Positions 49,774 through 60,178 of a DNA stretch of 64,000 bases are shown here, piece by piece. The stretch lies in contig NZ_JACNEP010000012.1 in NCBI RefSeq assembly GCF_014270035.1, positions 47,893 to 111,892 of the forward strand. The letters run 5' to 3'. The translations under genes and the position numbers were made by a program. This DNA comes from Neptunicella marina (GTDB taxonomy: Bacteria > Pseudomonadota > Gammaproteobacteria > Enterobacterales > Alteromonadaceae). The stretch's first letter is position 1; each line of letters starts with the position of its first letter. Below the pieces are notes generated by a model, which was given only the letters and a program-made list of their open reading frames with translations, was not told the DNA's origin and did no database searches.

Positions 49774-50295
49774 ATGCCTAAAAAACTACTTAAACGTTTT
49801 ATTCCTGATCATCAGAGCATAAAACAAAACAAGTTTATCGCCTTGTTTGGCACCTTACTTCATGATGCTAACTTATGGCATTTAAACCGGCGCTCTGCCG
49901 CAGGCGCTCTGGGGATTGGGCTGTTTTATGCATTTTGGCCCGTGCCCTTTCAAATGTGGTTATCGGCCGCAACGGCTATCCCATTAAGGGTTAATTTACC
50001 ACTTTCCGTAGCGACAGTATGGATTACCAATCCTTTTACTATGCCACCCATTTTTTATGGTGCCTACCTGGTTGGAGCCTGGCTCCTTAATACGCCACCA
50101 GTGAGTTTCGAGTTTGAAGCTAGCTGGCAATGGGTAGTTCAAAGTCTCGAAACTATTGGTCCCGCATTTCTGCTTGGATGTGGCGTCTGTGGCATCTTTT
50201 TTGGATTGCTTGGTTATTTTGGTTTACACCTAATCTGGCGCTGCTCGGTATCCCGGGCGTGGAAACAACGCCAGTTAGCAAGACAATCTGCTTAA
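49774..50295 (+). CDS. DUF2062 membrane protein
   Basis: This 173-residue protein has hydrophobic helices and the DUF2062 core: SAAGALGIGLFYAFWPVPFQM, then WITNPFTMPPIFYGAYLVG and a C-terminal basic tail. Function is unknown. The family often lies next to comEC or the lol genes in related bacteria. It converges with lolE, with only four bases between the stop codons. Confidence 0.9.
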   Translation: MPKKLLKRFIPDHQSIKQNKFIALFGTLLHDANLWHLNRRSAAGALGIGLFYAFWPVPFQMWLSAATAIPLRVNLPLSVATVWITNPFTMPPIFYGAYLVGAWLLNTPPVSFEFEASWQWVVQSLETIGPAFLLGCGVCGIFFGLLGYFGLHLIWRCSVSRAWKQRQLARQSA

Positions 50296-50299
50296 AAAC

Positions 50300-51538
50300 T
50301 TAATGCCCCAGTACTTTCGCGGGTTCTATTTTGGCGGCTTTTATCGCGGGAAATAAAGTCGCCAATAAACTTAAGCACAATGCAATACTCACCGTAAATA
50401 TCACATCAGGCCATTGCAGTTGTGATGGCAGAAAATCGATAAAATACACATCTCCAGATAAAAACGCATGGCCGGTCAGTTTTTCAATTGCTCGCGCAAT
50501 ATCACTGACATACCAAGCACACACCACTCCGGCTAAAGAACCAAACAGGGTACCTAATATTCCGTTAATCGCTCCTTGATAGACAAAGGTACGGATAATA
50601 AAAGGATTCGCTGCCCCCATGGTTTTTAGCATGGCGATTTCGGCTTGTTTTTCAGCTACGGCCATCATTTGTGCAGACACAATGTTAAAACAAGCTACCG
50701 CAATAACCAGTGTTAACACCACGTATACCACCCAGCGTACCAATAAAATATCCTGATAAAGGTGGCCCTGAGTACGGGTCCAGTCAGAGATATAAACATG
50801 TTGCGCCAGACTAAAACCAATTTGACGCGTTTTTAGTGGCGCAATAAAGGCATCATCAAAATAAAATTGCAGTGCTTGTGCGCCTGAATCAACTGACACA
50901 ATATCTTTAGCAAACTGTAAATGCATCAGCGCGATATGTTTATCCAGCTCGCCGCCCATACTAATACTGCCCGCAACCTCCAACCACTGGCTTTTAGGCG
51001 CAAGCAGCTGATTTTGTTCACCAAATTGCGGCAATAAAAGTTGGACTTTGTCCCCTACTGATACGTTTAACTGCTTCATTACCCCACTGCCTAACATAAT
51101 GCTGTGAGGTTTGCTGGCGAACGCTGGCCAGTCGGGAATATCAATTGCTTTAAACAATGGGCTTTTACGATAAAGTGCGCTGTCGATGGCTGTTACTTCC
51201 ACCGCTTTCATTTCAGCGCCTTGTTGCAATAACCCGGTTAATTTGATCACTGGTTGGGTAAAAACCACGTGAGGATCTTGTGCATATTGCTGCTGAATAG
51301 CTTGCCAGTTTTGCAAACCTTGCGTATTCACTGCAGTAATTTCACCATGCGGAATGATATTTAACAGTTCGTCTTCCAGCGCCTGCTCAAAGCCATTCAT
51401 TACCGACAGAATTAAAATCAGGGTAAAACAGCCAAGTGCAATACCTAAAGTGGATGAGGCAGAAATAAAAGAGATAAAACCGCTTTGACGTTTATCACGC
51501 CTGAATCGCCACGCCAGTTGCCAGGATAAACTAAACAT
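50300..51538 (-). CDS. lolE: Lipoprotein-releasing permease LolE
   Basis: A 412-residue permease of the LolCDE complex, which extracts lipoproteins from the inner membrane for LolA. It has the N-terminal helix preceded by [27 protein letters not shown], a periplasmic domain and three C-terminal helices with [13 protein letters not shown] and ending EPAKVLGH. Position as the third gene after lolC and lolD and the size (E. coli LolE is 414) support LolE. The gene start overlaps the lolD stop by eight bases. Confidence 0.92.
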   Translation of the reverse strand: MFSLSWQLAWRFRRDKRQSGFISFISASSTLGIALGCFTLILILSVMNGFEQALEDELLNIIPHGEITAVNTQGLQNWQAIQQQYAQDPHVVFTQPVIKLTGLLQQGAEMKAVEVTAIDSALYRKSPLFKAIDIPDWPAFASKPHSIMLGSGVMKQLNVSVGDKVQLLLPQFGEQNQLLAPKSQWLEVAGSISMGGELDKHIALMHLQFAKDIVSVDSGAQALQFYFDDAFIAPLKTRQIGFSLAQHVYISDWTRTQGHLYQDILLVRWVVYVVLTLVIAVACFNIVSAQMMAVAEKQAEIAMLKTMGAANPFIIRTFVYQGAINGILGTLFGSLAGVVCAWYVSDIARAIEKLTGHAFLSGDVYFIDFLPSQLQWPDVIFTVSIALCLSLLATLFPAIKAAKIEPAKVLGH

Positions 51539-52232
51539 TAACCATCATATCCTTTGGAGCAGACTGGGTTAATACCCCGCTTTGTAGTTGCCAGATTTTA
51601 TCCAGCTTTGACGCTAATTTTTGATCGTGAGTCACAATCACAAAACTGGTTTGAAAGTCCTGTTTTAACTCCCGGATTAGCTCGTAGATCGATTGCCCGG
51701 TTTTATCATCCAAATTGCCGGTTGGCTCATCGGCCAATACTATGGATGGGTTAGTGACTAAAGCACGGGCAATCGCAACCCGCTGTCGTTCACCACCAGA
51801 AAGCTGTGACGGTTTATGCTCTAATCGATGTGACAACCCCACTCTATCTAGCATATTTTGCGCGCTTTTTTTCGCTTTTGATGATGACTGTTTACCAATT
51901 AAAAGCGGCATCGCGACGTTTTCGATAGCGCTGAATTCAGGTAGCAAATGATGCATCTGGTAAACAAAACCGAGATGCTGATTACGAAACTGCGCCTGTT
52001 GCTTAGCACTAAAGGCAAAAATATCCTGTTGTTGAAAGGTAACCTGCCCTTCAGTCGGCGAATCGAGCGCACCCAGAATATGCAACAGAGTACTTTTCCC
52101 CGAGCCTGAGTTACCTAAAATCGCGACTTGCTCGCCGCTTTGCAGTGAAAAGTTAACCTGTTTTAATACATCAACCTGACTGGTGCCATCGTTATAGCTT
52201 TTAGACAAATTGGTACAACTTAATAAATTCAT
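51531..52232 (-). CDS. lolD: Lipoprotein-releasing ATPase LolD
   Basis: This 233-residue ABC ATPase has Walker [11 protein letters not shown]-loop [10 protein letters not shown], signature [15 protein letters not shown], Walker [12 protein letters not shown] and the H-loop VTHDQK. It powers lipoprotein release by LolC and LolE, encoded on either side with an overlap or a six-base gap. Confidence 0.96.
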   Translation of the reverse strand: MNLLSCTNLSKSYNDGTSQVDVLKQVNFSLQSGEQVAILGNSGSGKSTLLHILGALDSPTEGQVTFQQQDIFAFSAKQQAQFRNQHLGFVYQMHHLLPEFSAIENVAMPLLIGKQSSSKAKKSAQNMLDRVGLSHRLEHKPSQLSGGERQRVAIARALVTNPSIVLADEPTGNLDDKTGQSIYELIRELKQDFQTSFVIVTHDQKLASKLDKIWQLQSGVLTQSAPKDMMVNV

Positions 52233-52238
52233 AAACTA

Positions 52239-53447
52239 TTACTCATAACGAAGTGCTGACGCCGGATTAACATTCGCCGCGCGATAAGCAGGATAAAGCG
52301 TTGCCACAAAAGTTAACAGCAAAGACAATACCACCACTGTGATAACCTGATTTGGCGCAATCACCACCGGTAATTGGCTGCTCCCCGGTAATACCACAAC
52401 GCCCAATAACGCAGTAAGGTGATTGAGTTGCGTTGCCAGCAATAATCCGCCGGCTAAACCAAGTGACGTACCTTTTACGCCGTTATACAAACCGTTGGTT
52501 AGAAATATCTTTAAAATATCGCCTGCTGTCATGCCCTGGGTACGCAAAATAGCAATATCACCGCGTTTTTCGGTAACCACCATAACCAACGCCGACACAA
52601 TATTAAACGCGGCAACCGCCACAATTAACATCATCATCAGTGCCATCATGTTTTTTTCCATTTTTACCGCGTCAAACAATGCACCTTCGCGGGCACGCCA
52701 GCTTTCTATTTGTAATTTATCTGACATTGCATATAGTTGGTTTTCTACTTGTTTGTATGCAAAAGCATCGTCCAGAAACAGGCGTTGTTGCGCGACGTTA
52801 TTCAAAGGTTTACGCATTAACCGCGCAGCATCAGAGATATTCATCAAAACGACTTTATCATCAAGTTCAGAACTTAAATCAAATATGCCGCTTACGGTAA
52901 ACATACGCTGACTAGGCATAGGACCTAATGGCGTATACACCATCGCACCTGCCACAATTAATCGCACTTGATCACCTGTTTGCACGCCGAGTTGCCGGGC
53001 TAAAGCCGCGCCAATCACCACCTGATAAGATTTAGGTGCCAGCTGCAGCAAGCTGCCGGTTAACATATTCTCTGTGATGGCAGAATATTTTTGCATAACA
53101 TCAGGCTCTACGCCTTGGATCTGCACGCCCTGCAACCCACGCTGTCCCTGGACTAACGCCTCGGCTTCAACCTGAGCGCCAGAGCCAATAACATGTTGCA
53201 TAGCTAATACGGACTCTGAAGATAACGTTTTTTGCGGATCCTTAATTAGCAGATGTGGCACAATGCCCAGAATGCGTTGCTTGAGTTGATCTTCAAATCC
53301 GTTCATCACCGACGATACGGTTATTAACGCCGTGATCCCCAACGCAATGCCTGCAACAGAGAAAAAGTTGATAAATGCAATAAAATGCGAAGATTTACTG
53401 GCTCTTGCGTAACGCAAGCCGATAAAAGCAAAAGCTGGTTGAAACAT
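52239..53447 (-). CDS. lolC: Lipoprotein-releasing permease LolC
   Basis: A 402-residue permease related to LolE. It has FIGLRYARASKSSHFIAFINFFSVAGIALGI at the start, a periplasmic domain with the QGVEPD segment, and three C-terminal helices with KRGDIAILRTQGM and YPAYRAANVNPASALRYE. It is the first gene of the operon lolC-lolD-lolE, as in E. coli, and is divergent from the PilZ-like gene. Confidence 0.93.
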   Translation of the reverse strand: MFQPAFAFIGLRYARASKSSHFIAFINFFSVAGIALGITALITVSSVMNGFEDQLKQRILGIVPHLLIKDPQKTLSSESVLAMQHVIGSGAQVEAEALVQGQRGLQGVQIQGVEPDVMQKYSAITENMLTGSLLQLAPKSYQVVIGAALARQLGVQTGDQVRLIVAGAMVYTPLGPMPSQRMFTVSGIFDLSSELDDKVVLMNISDAARLMRKPLNNVAQQRLFLDDAFAYKQVENQLYAMSDKLQIESWRAREGALFDAVKMEKNMMALMMMLIVAVAAFNIVSALVMVVTEKRGDIAILRTQGMTAGDILKIFLTNGLYNGVKGTSLGLAGGLLLATQLNHLTALLGVVVLPGSSQLPVVIAPNQVITVVVLSLLLTFVATLYPAYRAANVNPASALRYE

Positions 53448-53576
53448 GATTGGCCGTGCAATCTCTATAAATAACCGAAACCCAAACTGGCTGGCTTGCC
53501 ACTTTGATTTCCGTGTGGTTTCCTTAATAATTCAAGATGATACGTGTTCAAACACAGTGGTACAAGCGGAGTAACA

Positions 53577-54164
53577 ATGGACAATTTGAGTCTGGAACAA
53601 AAACAGCAACAATTTAATGAATTTTTTACCATAAAACACCCGCTTAAAGTCAATTTGCAGTGTTTGGAACATGACTATCCGCTGCCAACCAATGATGAAG
53701 AATTACAAGCCTGCATGCCCACACCGTTCAAAATTTCCAGTGAATTGACAGTGATCGAAACCCATGCACTTAAACCTTTGCGTCACTTAGGTGAACAAGC
53801 AACGCAATTAGTCGAATTTTTAAAACTTCAATCACATAAAATCGATTTGATCATGAGCATGGTGTTGCAAATGCAGGACGATGCGGAACAGCAATATCAA
53901 GGCATTGAGTTTGGTGGCAGCGGCATCAAAATAGTGTCAGATAAAGCTATGACAATTGGGCAGCTTGCGGAGCTAAAGTTGTTTTTAACTGAAGAAGCCG
54001 CAGCGGTTTACTGTTTTGGTGAAGTTATCGCTTGCCATGAAGAAAATGACCAGTACCATATCTCGCTGATTTTTAACCAGATCCGTGAGCAGGATCAGGA
54101 TTTGCTGGTCAGAGCCAGCTTACATATTCAAACACAACAACTTAAAAAGCGCCGACAAAACTAA
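53577..54164 (+). CDS. PilZ-like domain protein
   Basis: A 195-residue protein with an N-terminal helical part and a C-terminal beta-rich half. The segment GIEFGGSGIKIVSDKAMTIGQLAELKLFL resembles the second PilZ motif region, but the Arg-X-X-X-Arg that normally contacts c-di-GMP is not visible. It may therefore not bind c-di-GMP. The frame runs back to 53544, but ATG at 53577 with GGAG in front is the likely start. It lies three bases before mfd and is likely co-transcribed with it. Genes of this type commonly precede mfd in Alteromonadales. Confidence 0.75.
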   Translation: MDNLSLEQKQQQFNEFFTIKHPLKVNLQCLEHDYPLPTNDEELQACMPTPFKISSELTVIETHALKPLRHLGEQATQLVEFLKLQSHKIDLIMSMVLQMQDDAEQQYQGIEFGGSGIKIVSDKAMTIGQLAELKLFLTEEAAAVYCFGEVIACHEENDQYHISLIFNQIREQDQDLLVRASLHIQTQQLKKRRQN

Positions 54165-54167
54165 TTC

Positions 54168-57100
54168 ATGAGCATTAATATCCTTCAACCGGAGTTACCC
54201 GCCACAAAAGGCGATCATCAGTATTGGGGAAATCTACAAGGTAGCAGCGTCGCACTCGCCATCGCCCAAACAGCTAAAACAGCCAACAGTCAGATTTTGG
54301 TAGTCAGTGCGGATACGCCTTCAGCCATAAAGTTACAACAAGAACTGGCTTATTTTCTAAAGCCTTCGGCGTTAGAGGTTAAAGTTTTTCCGGACTGGGA
54401 AACCCTGCCCTACGATAACTTTTCACCGCACCAGGATATTGTCTCGCAGCGTTTAGAAACCCTGTTTCGTCTAACGCAAAAACAATCCGGCATCTTTGTG
54501 GTGCCGGTTAATACCTTGCTGATGCGCCTGGCGCCGGTTGATTTTTTATCTCAGTACCTGCTTATTCTCAATCGCGGTGAAACGCTGGATATCGAGGCGT
54601 TTCGTACTAATCTGCAAAAAGCCGGTTACCATGCGGTAAATCAGGTGATGGAGCATGGTGAGTTTTCCATTCGCGGCAGTATTATCGATATATACCCGAT
54701 GGGCTCCGAACTGCCGTTTCGTATTGATTTATTCGATGATGAAATCGACACTATTCGTTTATTTGATCCGGAAACGCAGCGCGGTGGGGACAAAGTCGAT
54801 AACATCCGTTTATTACCCGCACATGAATTTCCAACTGATAAACAAGCACTGAATTTATTTCGCGACCAATACAGCACCTTATTTGAACCAAGCAATGCCA
54901 AAGAATCATTGTTTTATCAGGTAAGCAAAGGCGTGATGCCAGCGGGCATTGAATATTATTTACCGCTATTTTTTGAGCAAACCGCTACCTTGTTCGATTA
55001 TTTGCATCAGGACACTCTGATTGTGAATATGGGTGATCTCAAGCCTTCTATTGAGTTTTACTGGCAGGATTTACAGGAGCGTTACGAGCAGCACAGATAT
55101 AACCCTATGCGCCCGCTGCTGCCACCGGACAAACTGTTTTTACGCAAAGAAGAGTTATTTGCCCAATATAAAGGCTGGCCACGCATTAGCCTGAGTAAAA
55201 CCCAAATAGACGCCAAAGCAGGTCGGCATAATTTCACGACGTCATTAGCTGGCGATATCGCGGTTAAACCGCAGTCAAAGGTACCCACCGCATCCATTAA
55301 ACAAGCGGTATCTGACTGGCAGCAACAAGGTTACAAAATTCTGTTTTGCGCAGAAACACAGGGACGGCGCGAATCTCTGTTAGAACTGCTAAAAAAAGCC
55401 GGCATTAAACCCAAAGAATTTGCCGACTTAGATAGTTTTTTAGCTGGCAATGCCGCTATTGGCATTAGTATCAGTTGGGCTGAGCACAGCTTTTTATTGC
55501 ATCAGGATAATTGCAAACTTGCATTTATCACTGAAACCGAATTATTAGGCCATCGCATAAGTCAGCGACGTTTGCGCGATAAACGTCAGGCTACCGATGA
55601 GAATGCCATCATTCGTAATTTGGCCGAATTGGCAATTGGGCAACCGGTTGTGCACCTTGACCATGGTGTTGGCCGTTACCTTGGTTTGCAAACCTTAGAT
55701 GCAGGTGGCGTAAGTACCGAATATTTATGTATCGAATACGCCAGGCAAGCCAAATTGTATGTGCCGGTGGCGTCACTGCATCTCATTAGCCGTTATACCG
55801 GTGGTGATAATGAGCATGCGCCAATCCATCAGTTAGGTTCTGACACCTGGGCTAAAGCCAAAAGTAAAGCGGCAGAAAAAGTACGAGACGTTGCAGCGCA
55901 ATTGCTTGATGTGTATGCCCAGCGTGCCGCCAAACCCGGTTACGCGTACCCTGTAAACTGGGATGAATACCGCTCTTTTGCAGACAGTTTTGCTTTTGAA
56001 GAAACCGCTGACCAGCAACAAGCCATCAATGCCGTTTTAAATGATTTGGGCAGCCCGTCAGCCATGGACAGATTAGTCTGTGGTGATGTTGGTTTTGGAA
56101 AAACCGAAGTGGCGATGCGCGCCGCATTTATTGCCGCCAACGGCGGTCGTCAGGTCGCGGTTTTAGTGCCAACTACCTTGCTTGCCCAACAACATTTTGA
56201 AAATTTCCGTGATCGTTTTGCTAACTGGCCGTTTCGCATTGAAGTGATGTCGCGTTTTCGTACAGCCAAGGAACAAAAAGCCTCACTGGAGGCCTTAGCC
56301 GAAGGTAAAGTTGATATTTTGGTTGGCACGCACAAATTGTTGCAGGATGACGTTAAGTTCAACAATTTAGGTTTGGTAATTATCGATGAAGAACATCGCT
56401 TTGGTGTGCGCCAGAAAGAGAAATTTAAATCGCTGCGCGCCGAAGTGGACATTCTTACCCTTACCGCAACGCCTATTCCGCGCACCTTAAATATGGCCTT
56501 TAGTGGCATGCGTGATTTATCGATTATTGCGACACCGCCGGCTAAACGACTTGCGATTAAAACCTTTGTTAATCAAAAAGAAAAACAATTAATACGTGAA
56601 GCCATCATGCGTGAAATTTTACGTGGTGGCCAGGTGTATTATTTGCATAATGAAGTGGAAAGCATAGACAAAACGGCTCAGGAACTGAGCGAAATTGTGC
56701 CTGAGGCCAGAATAGCCATTGGACATGGGCAAATGCGTGAAAAGGAACTGGAACGTGTGATGTCGGACTTTTACCATCAGCGTTTTAATTTACTGGTATG
56801 TACCACCATTATTGAAACCGGTATAGATGTACCGTCCGCCAACACCATTATTATTGATCGAGCCGATCATTTAGGTTTAGCGCAGCTCCATCAGTTGCGT
56901 GGACGTGTGGGTCGTTCGCACCATCAGGCTTACGCTTATTTGTTAACGCCACATCCTAAACGCATTACCAAGGATGCCAAAAAACGCTTAGAAGCAATCG
57001 CGGAAGCGGAAGATTTAGGCAGTGGTTTTACCCTCGCTACACACGATTTAGAAATCCGTGGTGCAGGTGAATTATTAGGTGATGGCCAGTCAGGTCAAAT

Positions 57101-57656
57101 CGCCTCGGTTGGCTTCTCATTGTATATGGAAATGCTCGAACAGGCAGTTAACGCGCTTAAAGATGGCAAGGAACCTTCACTTGAAACTGTGATGTCTACG
57201 CAGGCAGAAATCGACTTACGTTTACCTACATTATTGCCTGAAGATTATATTGCTGATGTGAATATTCGTCTGTCGATGTATAAAAAAATTGCAAGTGCCA
57301 AAAACAGTGAAGAGCTGGAAGAGTTGCAGGTAGAACTGATCGACCGCTTTGGCTTGTTGCCACAAGCCACTAAATATTTGTTTAAAATCAGTGAACTAAA
57401 ACAAGTCGCGCAGCGTATCGGCATTAAAAAAGTTGATGCCAATGAACGCGGTGGCATAATCGAATTTAATGAAGTCACCAAAGTCGATCCGAGTTACATT
57501 ATTAAACTCATTCAAACTCGTTCTGACACGTTTAAATTAGATGGCCCACAGAAGTTGCGGTTACAGTTTGAACTTGCAGAGCAACAAAAACGGTTGGATT
57601 TCATCAGCAAAGTGCTGATGGATTTAGCACAACACTTGCAGGCGGATCCCTCTTGA
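54168..57656 (+). CDS. mfd: Transcription-repair coupling factor Mfd
   Basis: This 1162-residue protein releases stalled RNA polymerase and recruits UvrABC. The UvrB-like N-terminal module is followed by the RNA-polymerase interaction domain with QPVVHLDHGVGRYLGL and LCIEYA. The SF2 translocase has Walker A GDVGFGKTEVA (about 640), DEEH (about 739) and TATPIPRTL, with LHQLRGRVGRS in the RecG-like part, and a C-terminal regulatory domain. All motifs are intact and the length is normal. It overlaps csiV by four bases. Confidence 0.97.
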   Translation: MSINILQPELPATKGDHQYWGNLQGSSVALAIAQTAKTANSQILVVSADTPSAIKLQQELAYFLKPSALEVKVFPDWETLPYDNFSPHQDIVSQRLETLFRLTQKQSGIFVVPVNTLLMRLAPVDFLSQYLLILNRGETLDIEAFRTNLQKAGYHAVNQVMEHGEFSIRGSIIDIYPMGSELPFRIDLFDDEIDTIRLFDPETQRGGDKVDNIRLLPAHEFPTDKQALNLFRDQYSTLFEPSNAKESLFYQVSKGVMPAGIEYYLPLFFEQTATLFDYLHQDTLIVNMGDLKPSIEFYWQDLQERYEQHRYNPMRPLLPPDKLFLRKEELFAQYKGWPRISLSKTQIDAKAGRHNFTTSLAGDIAVKPQSKVPTASIKQAVSDWQQQGYKILFCAETQGRRESLLELLKKAGIKPKEFADLDSFLAGNAAIGISISWAEHSFLLHQDNCKLAFITETELLGHRISQRRLRDKRQATDENAIIRNLAELAIGQPVVHLDHGVGRYLGLQTLDAGGVSTEYLCIEYARQAKLYVPVASLHLISRYTGGDNEHAPIHQLGSDTWAKAKSKAAEKVRDVAAQLLDVYAQRAAKPGYAYPVNWDEYRSFADSFAFEETADQQQAINAVLNDLGSPSAMDRLVCGDVGFGKTEVAMRAAFIAANGGRQVAVLVPTTLLAQQHFENFRDRFANWPFRIEVMSRFRTAKEQKASLEALAEGKVDILVGTHKLLQDDVKFNNLGLVIIDEEHRFGVRQKEKFKSLRAEVDILTLTATPIPRTLNMAFSGMRDLSIIATPPAKRLAIKTFVNQKEKQLIREAIMREILRGGQVYYLHNEVESIDKTAQELSEIVPEARIAIGHGQMREKELERVMSDFYHQRFNLLVCTTIIETGIDVPSANTIIIDRADHLGLAQLHQLRGRVGRSHHQAYAYLLTPHPKRITKDAKKRLEAIAEAEDLGSGFTLATHDLEIRGAGELLGDGQSGQIASVGFSLYMEMLEQAVNALKDGKEPSLETVMSTQAEIDLRLPTLLPEDYIADVNIRLSMYKKIASAKNSEELEELQVELIDRFGLLPQATKYLFKISELKQVAQRIGIKKVDANERGGIIEFNEVTKVDPSYIIKLIQTRSDTFKLDGPQKLRLQFELAEQQKRLDFISKVLMDLAQHLQADPS

Positions 57657-58801
57657 AAAATGCATTAGTGCCAGCGTTAGCACTGATATCAACGCTTATC
57701 TCTCCCGTTAGCCAGGCAAAAGGCAATGACTGGTGGTTTGATATCGAAGTGATTGTCTTTAGCCGTAATAGCGATAGTGTCAAAGAACAATTCGACCCGG
57801 TGGTAACTCCTATCGATATAAGTTCAGCCAAAGATATCCTGACGCCTTATCTTGCACCTGACTTAAGTTACTTACGACAGATGTTGTCAGGTTGTGAATC
57901 TCAAAAACAAGGCCAACAGGTTTCACCTTTATTTTATACAGAAGACTTTGACTCCGGTATGCAGGCCTCTGTGCAAATACCTGATTGGCTGATAGATATA
58001 AATAATCATATTGGCAATCTCGGTTGTATATCCGATGGATTGGCTTTTTCGCCCCGCGACTATGATATACCGCAGTTACCCGATGAGGTCCCAGCCAAAA
58101 TAGATGGTGTTAGCATGCGTTATCCATCTGATTTTGATTTACTTGAATATAAAGATTTGGAGCTCACCAGTTTATACCGACAACTTACCAGACAACGTGG
58201 TGTACATCCTTTATTGCACCTGGGCTGGAGACAAGACGTTCCCTTTGGTCGCAATAAAGCCACAGCCATTCGCCTGTTTGCCGGCAAAAACTACTCTTCC
58301 GAGTTTGATTACTGGGGAAACACGGTTGAAAAACCACAGGAGCCCTCAGGTTTAAATACAGAGCTTGGGGATTACCAGGCTGCAAACCAGCAAAATATTG
58401 TTGATCGTATTGAACAGGCGATCAGCGATGATGACACGCCTGCGGTAATTAAAAAGAAAGAACAATTTGTGCAGCAATCTTTCGATGGCCAAATCCCAAC
58501 GGAAGTGTGGCAACTTGATGGATTATTTAAAGTCTTTTTACAATATACCCCGCAAAAAGTGCCTTATTTACATATTGATAGTCAATTAAATTACCGACAG
58601 CCCGGGGCACTTTTAAATAATAACCAAGCGGTGTTAACTGAGGCAGGTGCGCCAAAACAGTTTTTATACAGTTACCCGTTTAACCAGTTACGGCGTGTTA
58701 TCAGTAAAGAGTTACATTATTTTGATCACCCCTATTTTGGCATGATTGTACAAATACGCCGTTATTACATGCCCGACCCACCACCGGAATCTGAAGAGTA
58801 A
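57653..58801 (+). CDS. csiV: CsiV family periplasmic peptidoglycan-binding protein
   Basis: This 382-residue secreted protein has a signal peptide (ALVPALALISTLISPVSQA) and the conserved WWFDIEVIVFSRN just after it. The C-terminal YPFNQLRRVISKELHYFDHPYFGMIVQIRRY is also typical of CsiV. In Vibrio cholerae CsiV supports PBP1A-dependent cell wall growth. Gene order mfd-csiV near lolCDE matches that organism. The start is TTG at 57653, overlapping the mfd stop codon. Confidence 0.88.
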   Translation: MKNALVPALALISTLISPVSQAKGNDWWFDIEVIVFSRNSDSVKEQFDPVVTPIDISSAKDILTPYLAPDLSYLRQMLSGCESQKQGQQVSPLFYTEDFDSGMQASVQIPDWLIDINNHIGNLGCISDGLAFSPRDYDIPQLPDEVPAKIDGVSMRYPSDFDLLEYKDLELTSLYRQLTRQRGVHPLLHLGWRQDVPFGRNKATAIRLFAGKNYSSEFDYWGNTVEKPQEPSGLNTELGDYQAANQQNIVDRIEQAISDDDTPAVIKKKEQFVQQSFDGQIPTEVWQLDGLFKVFLQYTPQKVPYLHIDSQLNYRQPGALLNNNQAVLTEAGAPKQFLYSYPFNQLRRVISKELHYFDHPYFGMIVQIRRYYMPDPPPESEE

Positions 58802-58815
58802 TAAAAGGAAAACCG

Positions 58816-59349
58816 TTGAAAATATACACGCGAAATGGTGACAAGGGTGAAACTCAGATTTATGCCGACAAACCCATTCGTAAAAAGAAATCTGATATCG
58901 AACTTAATTGCTACGGAACACTGGATGAATTGAATAGCCATATCGGTTTATTAATTGCCAATATGACTGAGCACCGGATAGAAATACCGGCACGTTTAGC
59001 AAATATTCAAACCGCATTGTTTGAAATTGGTTTTGGCATATCGGCCCAAAGTCAGTTGCAAAGCTCACAAATCAAACAACTCGAACAGGATATCGATAGT
59101 TTTACGGCAGCGCTTGCCCCTCAAACCAGCTTTATCCTTCCAGGCGGTCACATATGTGCTGCTCAGGCGCATATATGCAGAACAATCGCCCGACGCGCTG
59201 AACGTGAGTTAGTTGCATTGACCGAATATTATCAAGTGGCAGATATCCACCTGCAATATATTAATCGCCTGTCCGACTACTTTTTTGTTTTGGCGCGTTT
59301 TATTAATGTAAAACAAGGGGTGGAAGACACCCCATTATCAAGAAGTTAA
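58816..59349 (+). CDS. PduO-type cob(I)alamin adenosyltransferase
   Basis: This 177-residue enzyme makes adenosylcobalamin from cobalamin and ATP. It has the ATP-binding N-terminus IYTRNGDKGETQ (residues 3-14), YGTLDELNSHIG, FILPGGH, and the active-site helix AHICRTIARRAERELV. It starts with TTG, preceded by AAAAGG. It is 15 bases after csiV and may be in the same transcript. No cobalamin transport gene is next to it. Confidence 0.92.
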   Translation: MKIYTRNGDKGETQIYADKPIRKKKSDIELNCYGTLDELNSHIGLLIANMTEHRIEIPARLANIQTALFEIGFGISAQSQLQSSQIKQLEQDIDSFTAALAPQTSFILPGGHICAAQAHICRTIARRAERELVALTEYYQVADIHLQYINRLSDYFFVLARFINVKQGVEDTPLSRS

Positions 59350-60089
59350 GGCTGACGATGTAAACGCCAGTCATTGATATATCCCAGTAATCCGGTAAGC
59401 AAAACTAACCACCCCAAAAGCAGCAATAATTGGTTTGCCCGGTTTATTGTGTCTTTTACGGCTGTCAGCCTGAATGTTCGGCTACCGCTTTCAACGTCAA
59501 TATTAAATAACTCTCCCTGGTAGTTTGATTCCACCAGATAGTATTCGTTTTCACGCTTAATCATTTCAACACCTTTTGATGCCATTTTCTGCCGAATTTC
59601 ATCTCTTTGCTCGTCAGAAGCACCTTCCATCTGTTGATGATAGATATGCCGCCAGTTAGAAAAAACCTCCTTGGATTCTCCTGGATATACGATGCCTTTA
59701 GAAACATACTGGTAACTTTTTTCACCAAAAATCAGTGCCTGTGATCCAGCAACAATACAGCATGAGCCCACAATAACTGCAATGGCATAGATTTTAAGCC
59801 AGATTTTACGTTTACGTTGCAGGTTATACTGAGTATTTGATTGCCATTCTTTTACAGCTGGAATGGTACTTAAACTATTCATAGCGGTCGCTGACAGTGG
59901 TGATAAAAATTGCTGCAATGACATATTGAGACAACCTAAAATTGCATCCAGCATATCGGCAGACGGCACCGATTTGTCATTTTCCAGTTTTGACAAATAA
60001 GACTGCTCTATACCAATCGCCTGTGCCATTTCTGGTTGAGTTAAGTTCTGTCGCTGCCTAAGCTGCTTCAATCGTTCACCAAATTTCAT
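59346..60089 (-). CDS. Membrane-anchored XRE-type regulator
   Basis: This 247-residue protein has an N-terminal XRE helix-turn-helix (about 3-58, LKQLRQRQNLTQPEMAQAIGIEQSYLSKLE), a basic linker, a membrane helix (about 98-121), a roughly 97-residue periplasmic region (122-218) and a second helix (about 219-239) with a short cytosolic tail. It is thus a one-component, ToxR-like layout in which a periplasmic event could change DNA binding from the membrane. Target genes and signal are unknown. It is convergent with the cobalamin gene (4-base overlap) and just downstream of the NagZ-like gene on the same strand. Confidence 0.85.
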   Translation of the reverse strand: MKFGERLKQLRQRQNLTQPEMAQAIGIEQSYLSKLENDKSVPSADMLDAILGCLNMSLQQFLSPLSATAMNSLSTIPAVKEWQSNTQYNLQRKRKIWLKIYAIAVIVGSCCIVAGSQALIFGEKSYQYVSKGIVYPGESKEVFSNWRHIYHQQMEGASDEQRDEIRQKMASKGVEMIKRENEYYLVESNYQGELFNIDVESGSRTFRLTAVKDTINRANQLLLLLGWLVLLTGLLGYINDWRLHRQP

Positions 60090-60178
60090 TATTTTATCCT
60101 AAGTCATTGAAATGCAGGTGTAGTTTTTGTTATTCATGCAGGAATAAGAAGATGAATATGGATGAATTTTAACGAATA

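Noticed and set aside
52423..52911. 162-codon plus-strand frame inside lolC
   Set aside because: It is antisense to the conserved LolC coding sequence and has no matching domain.
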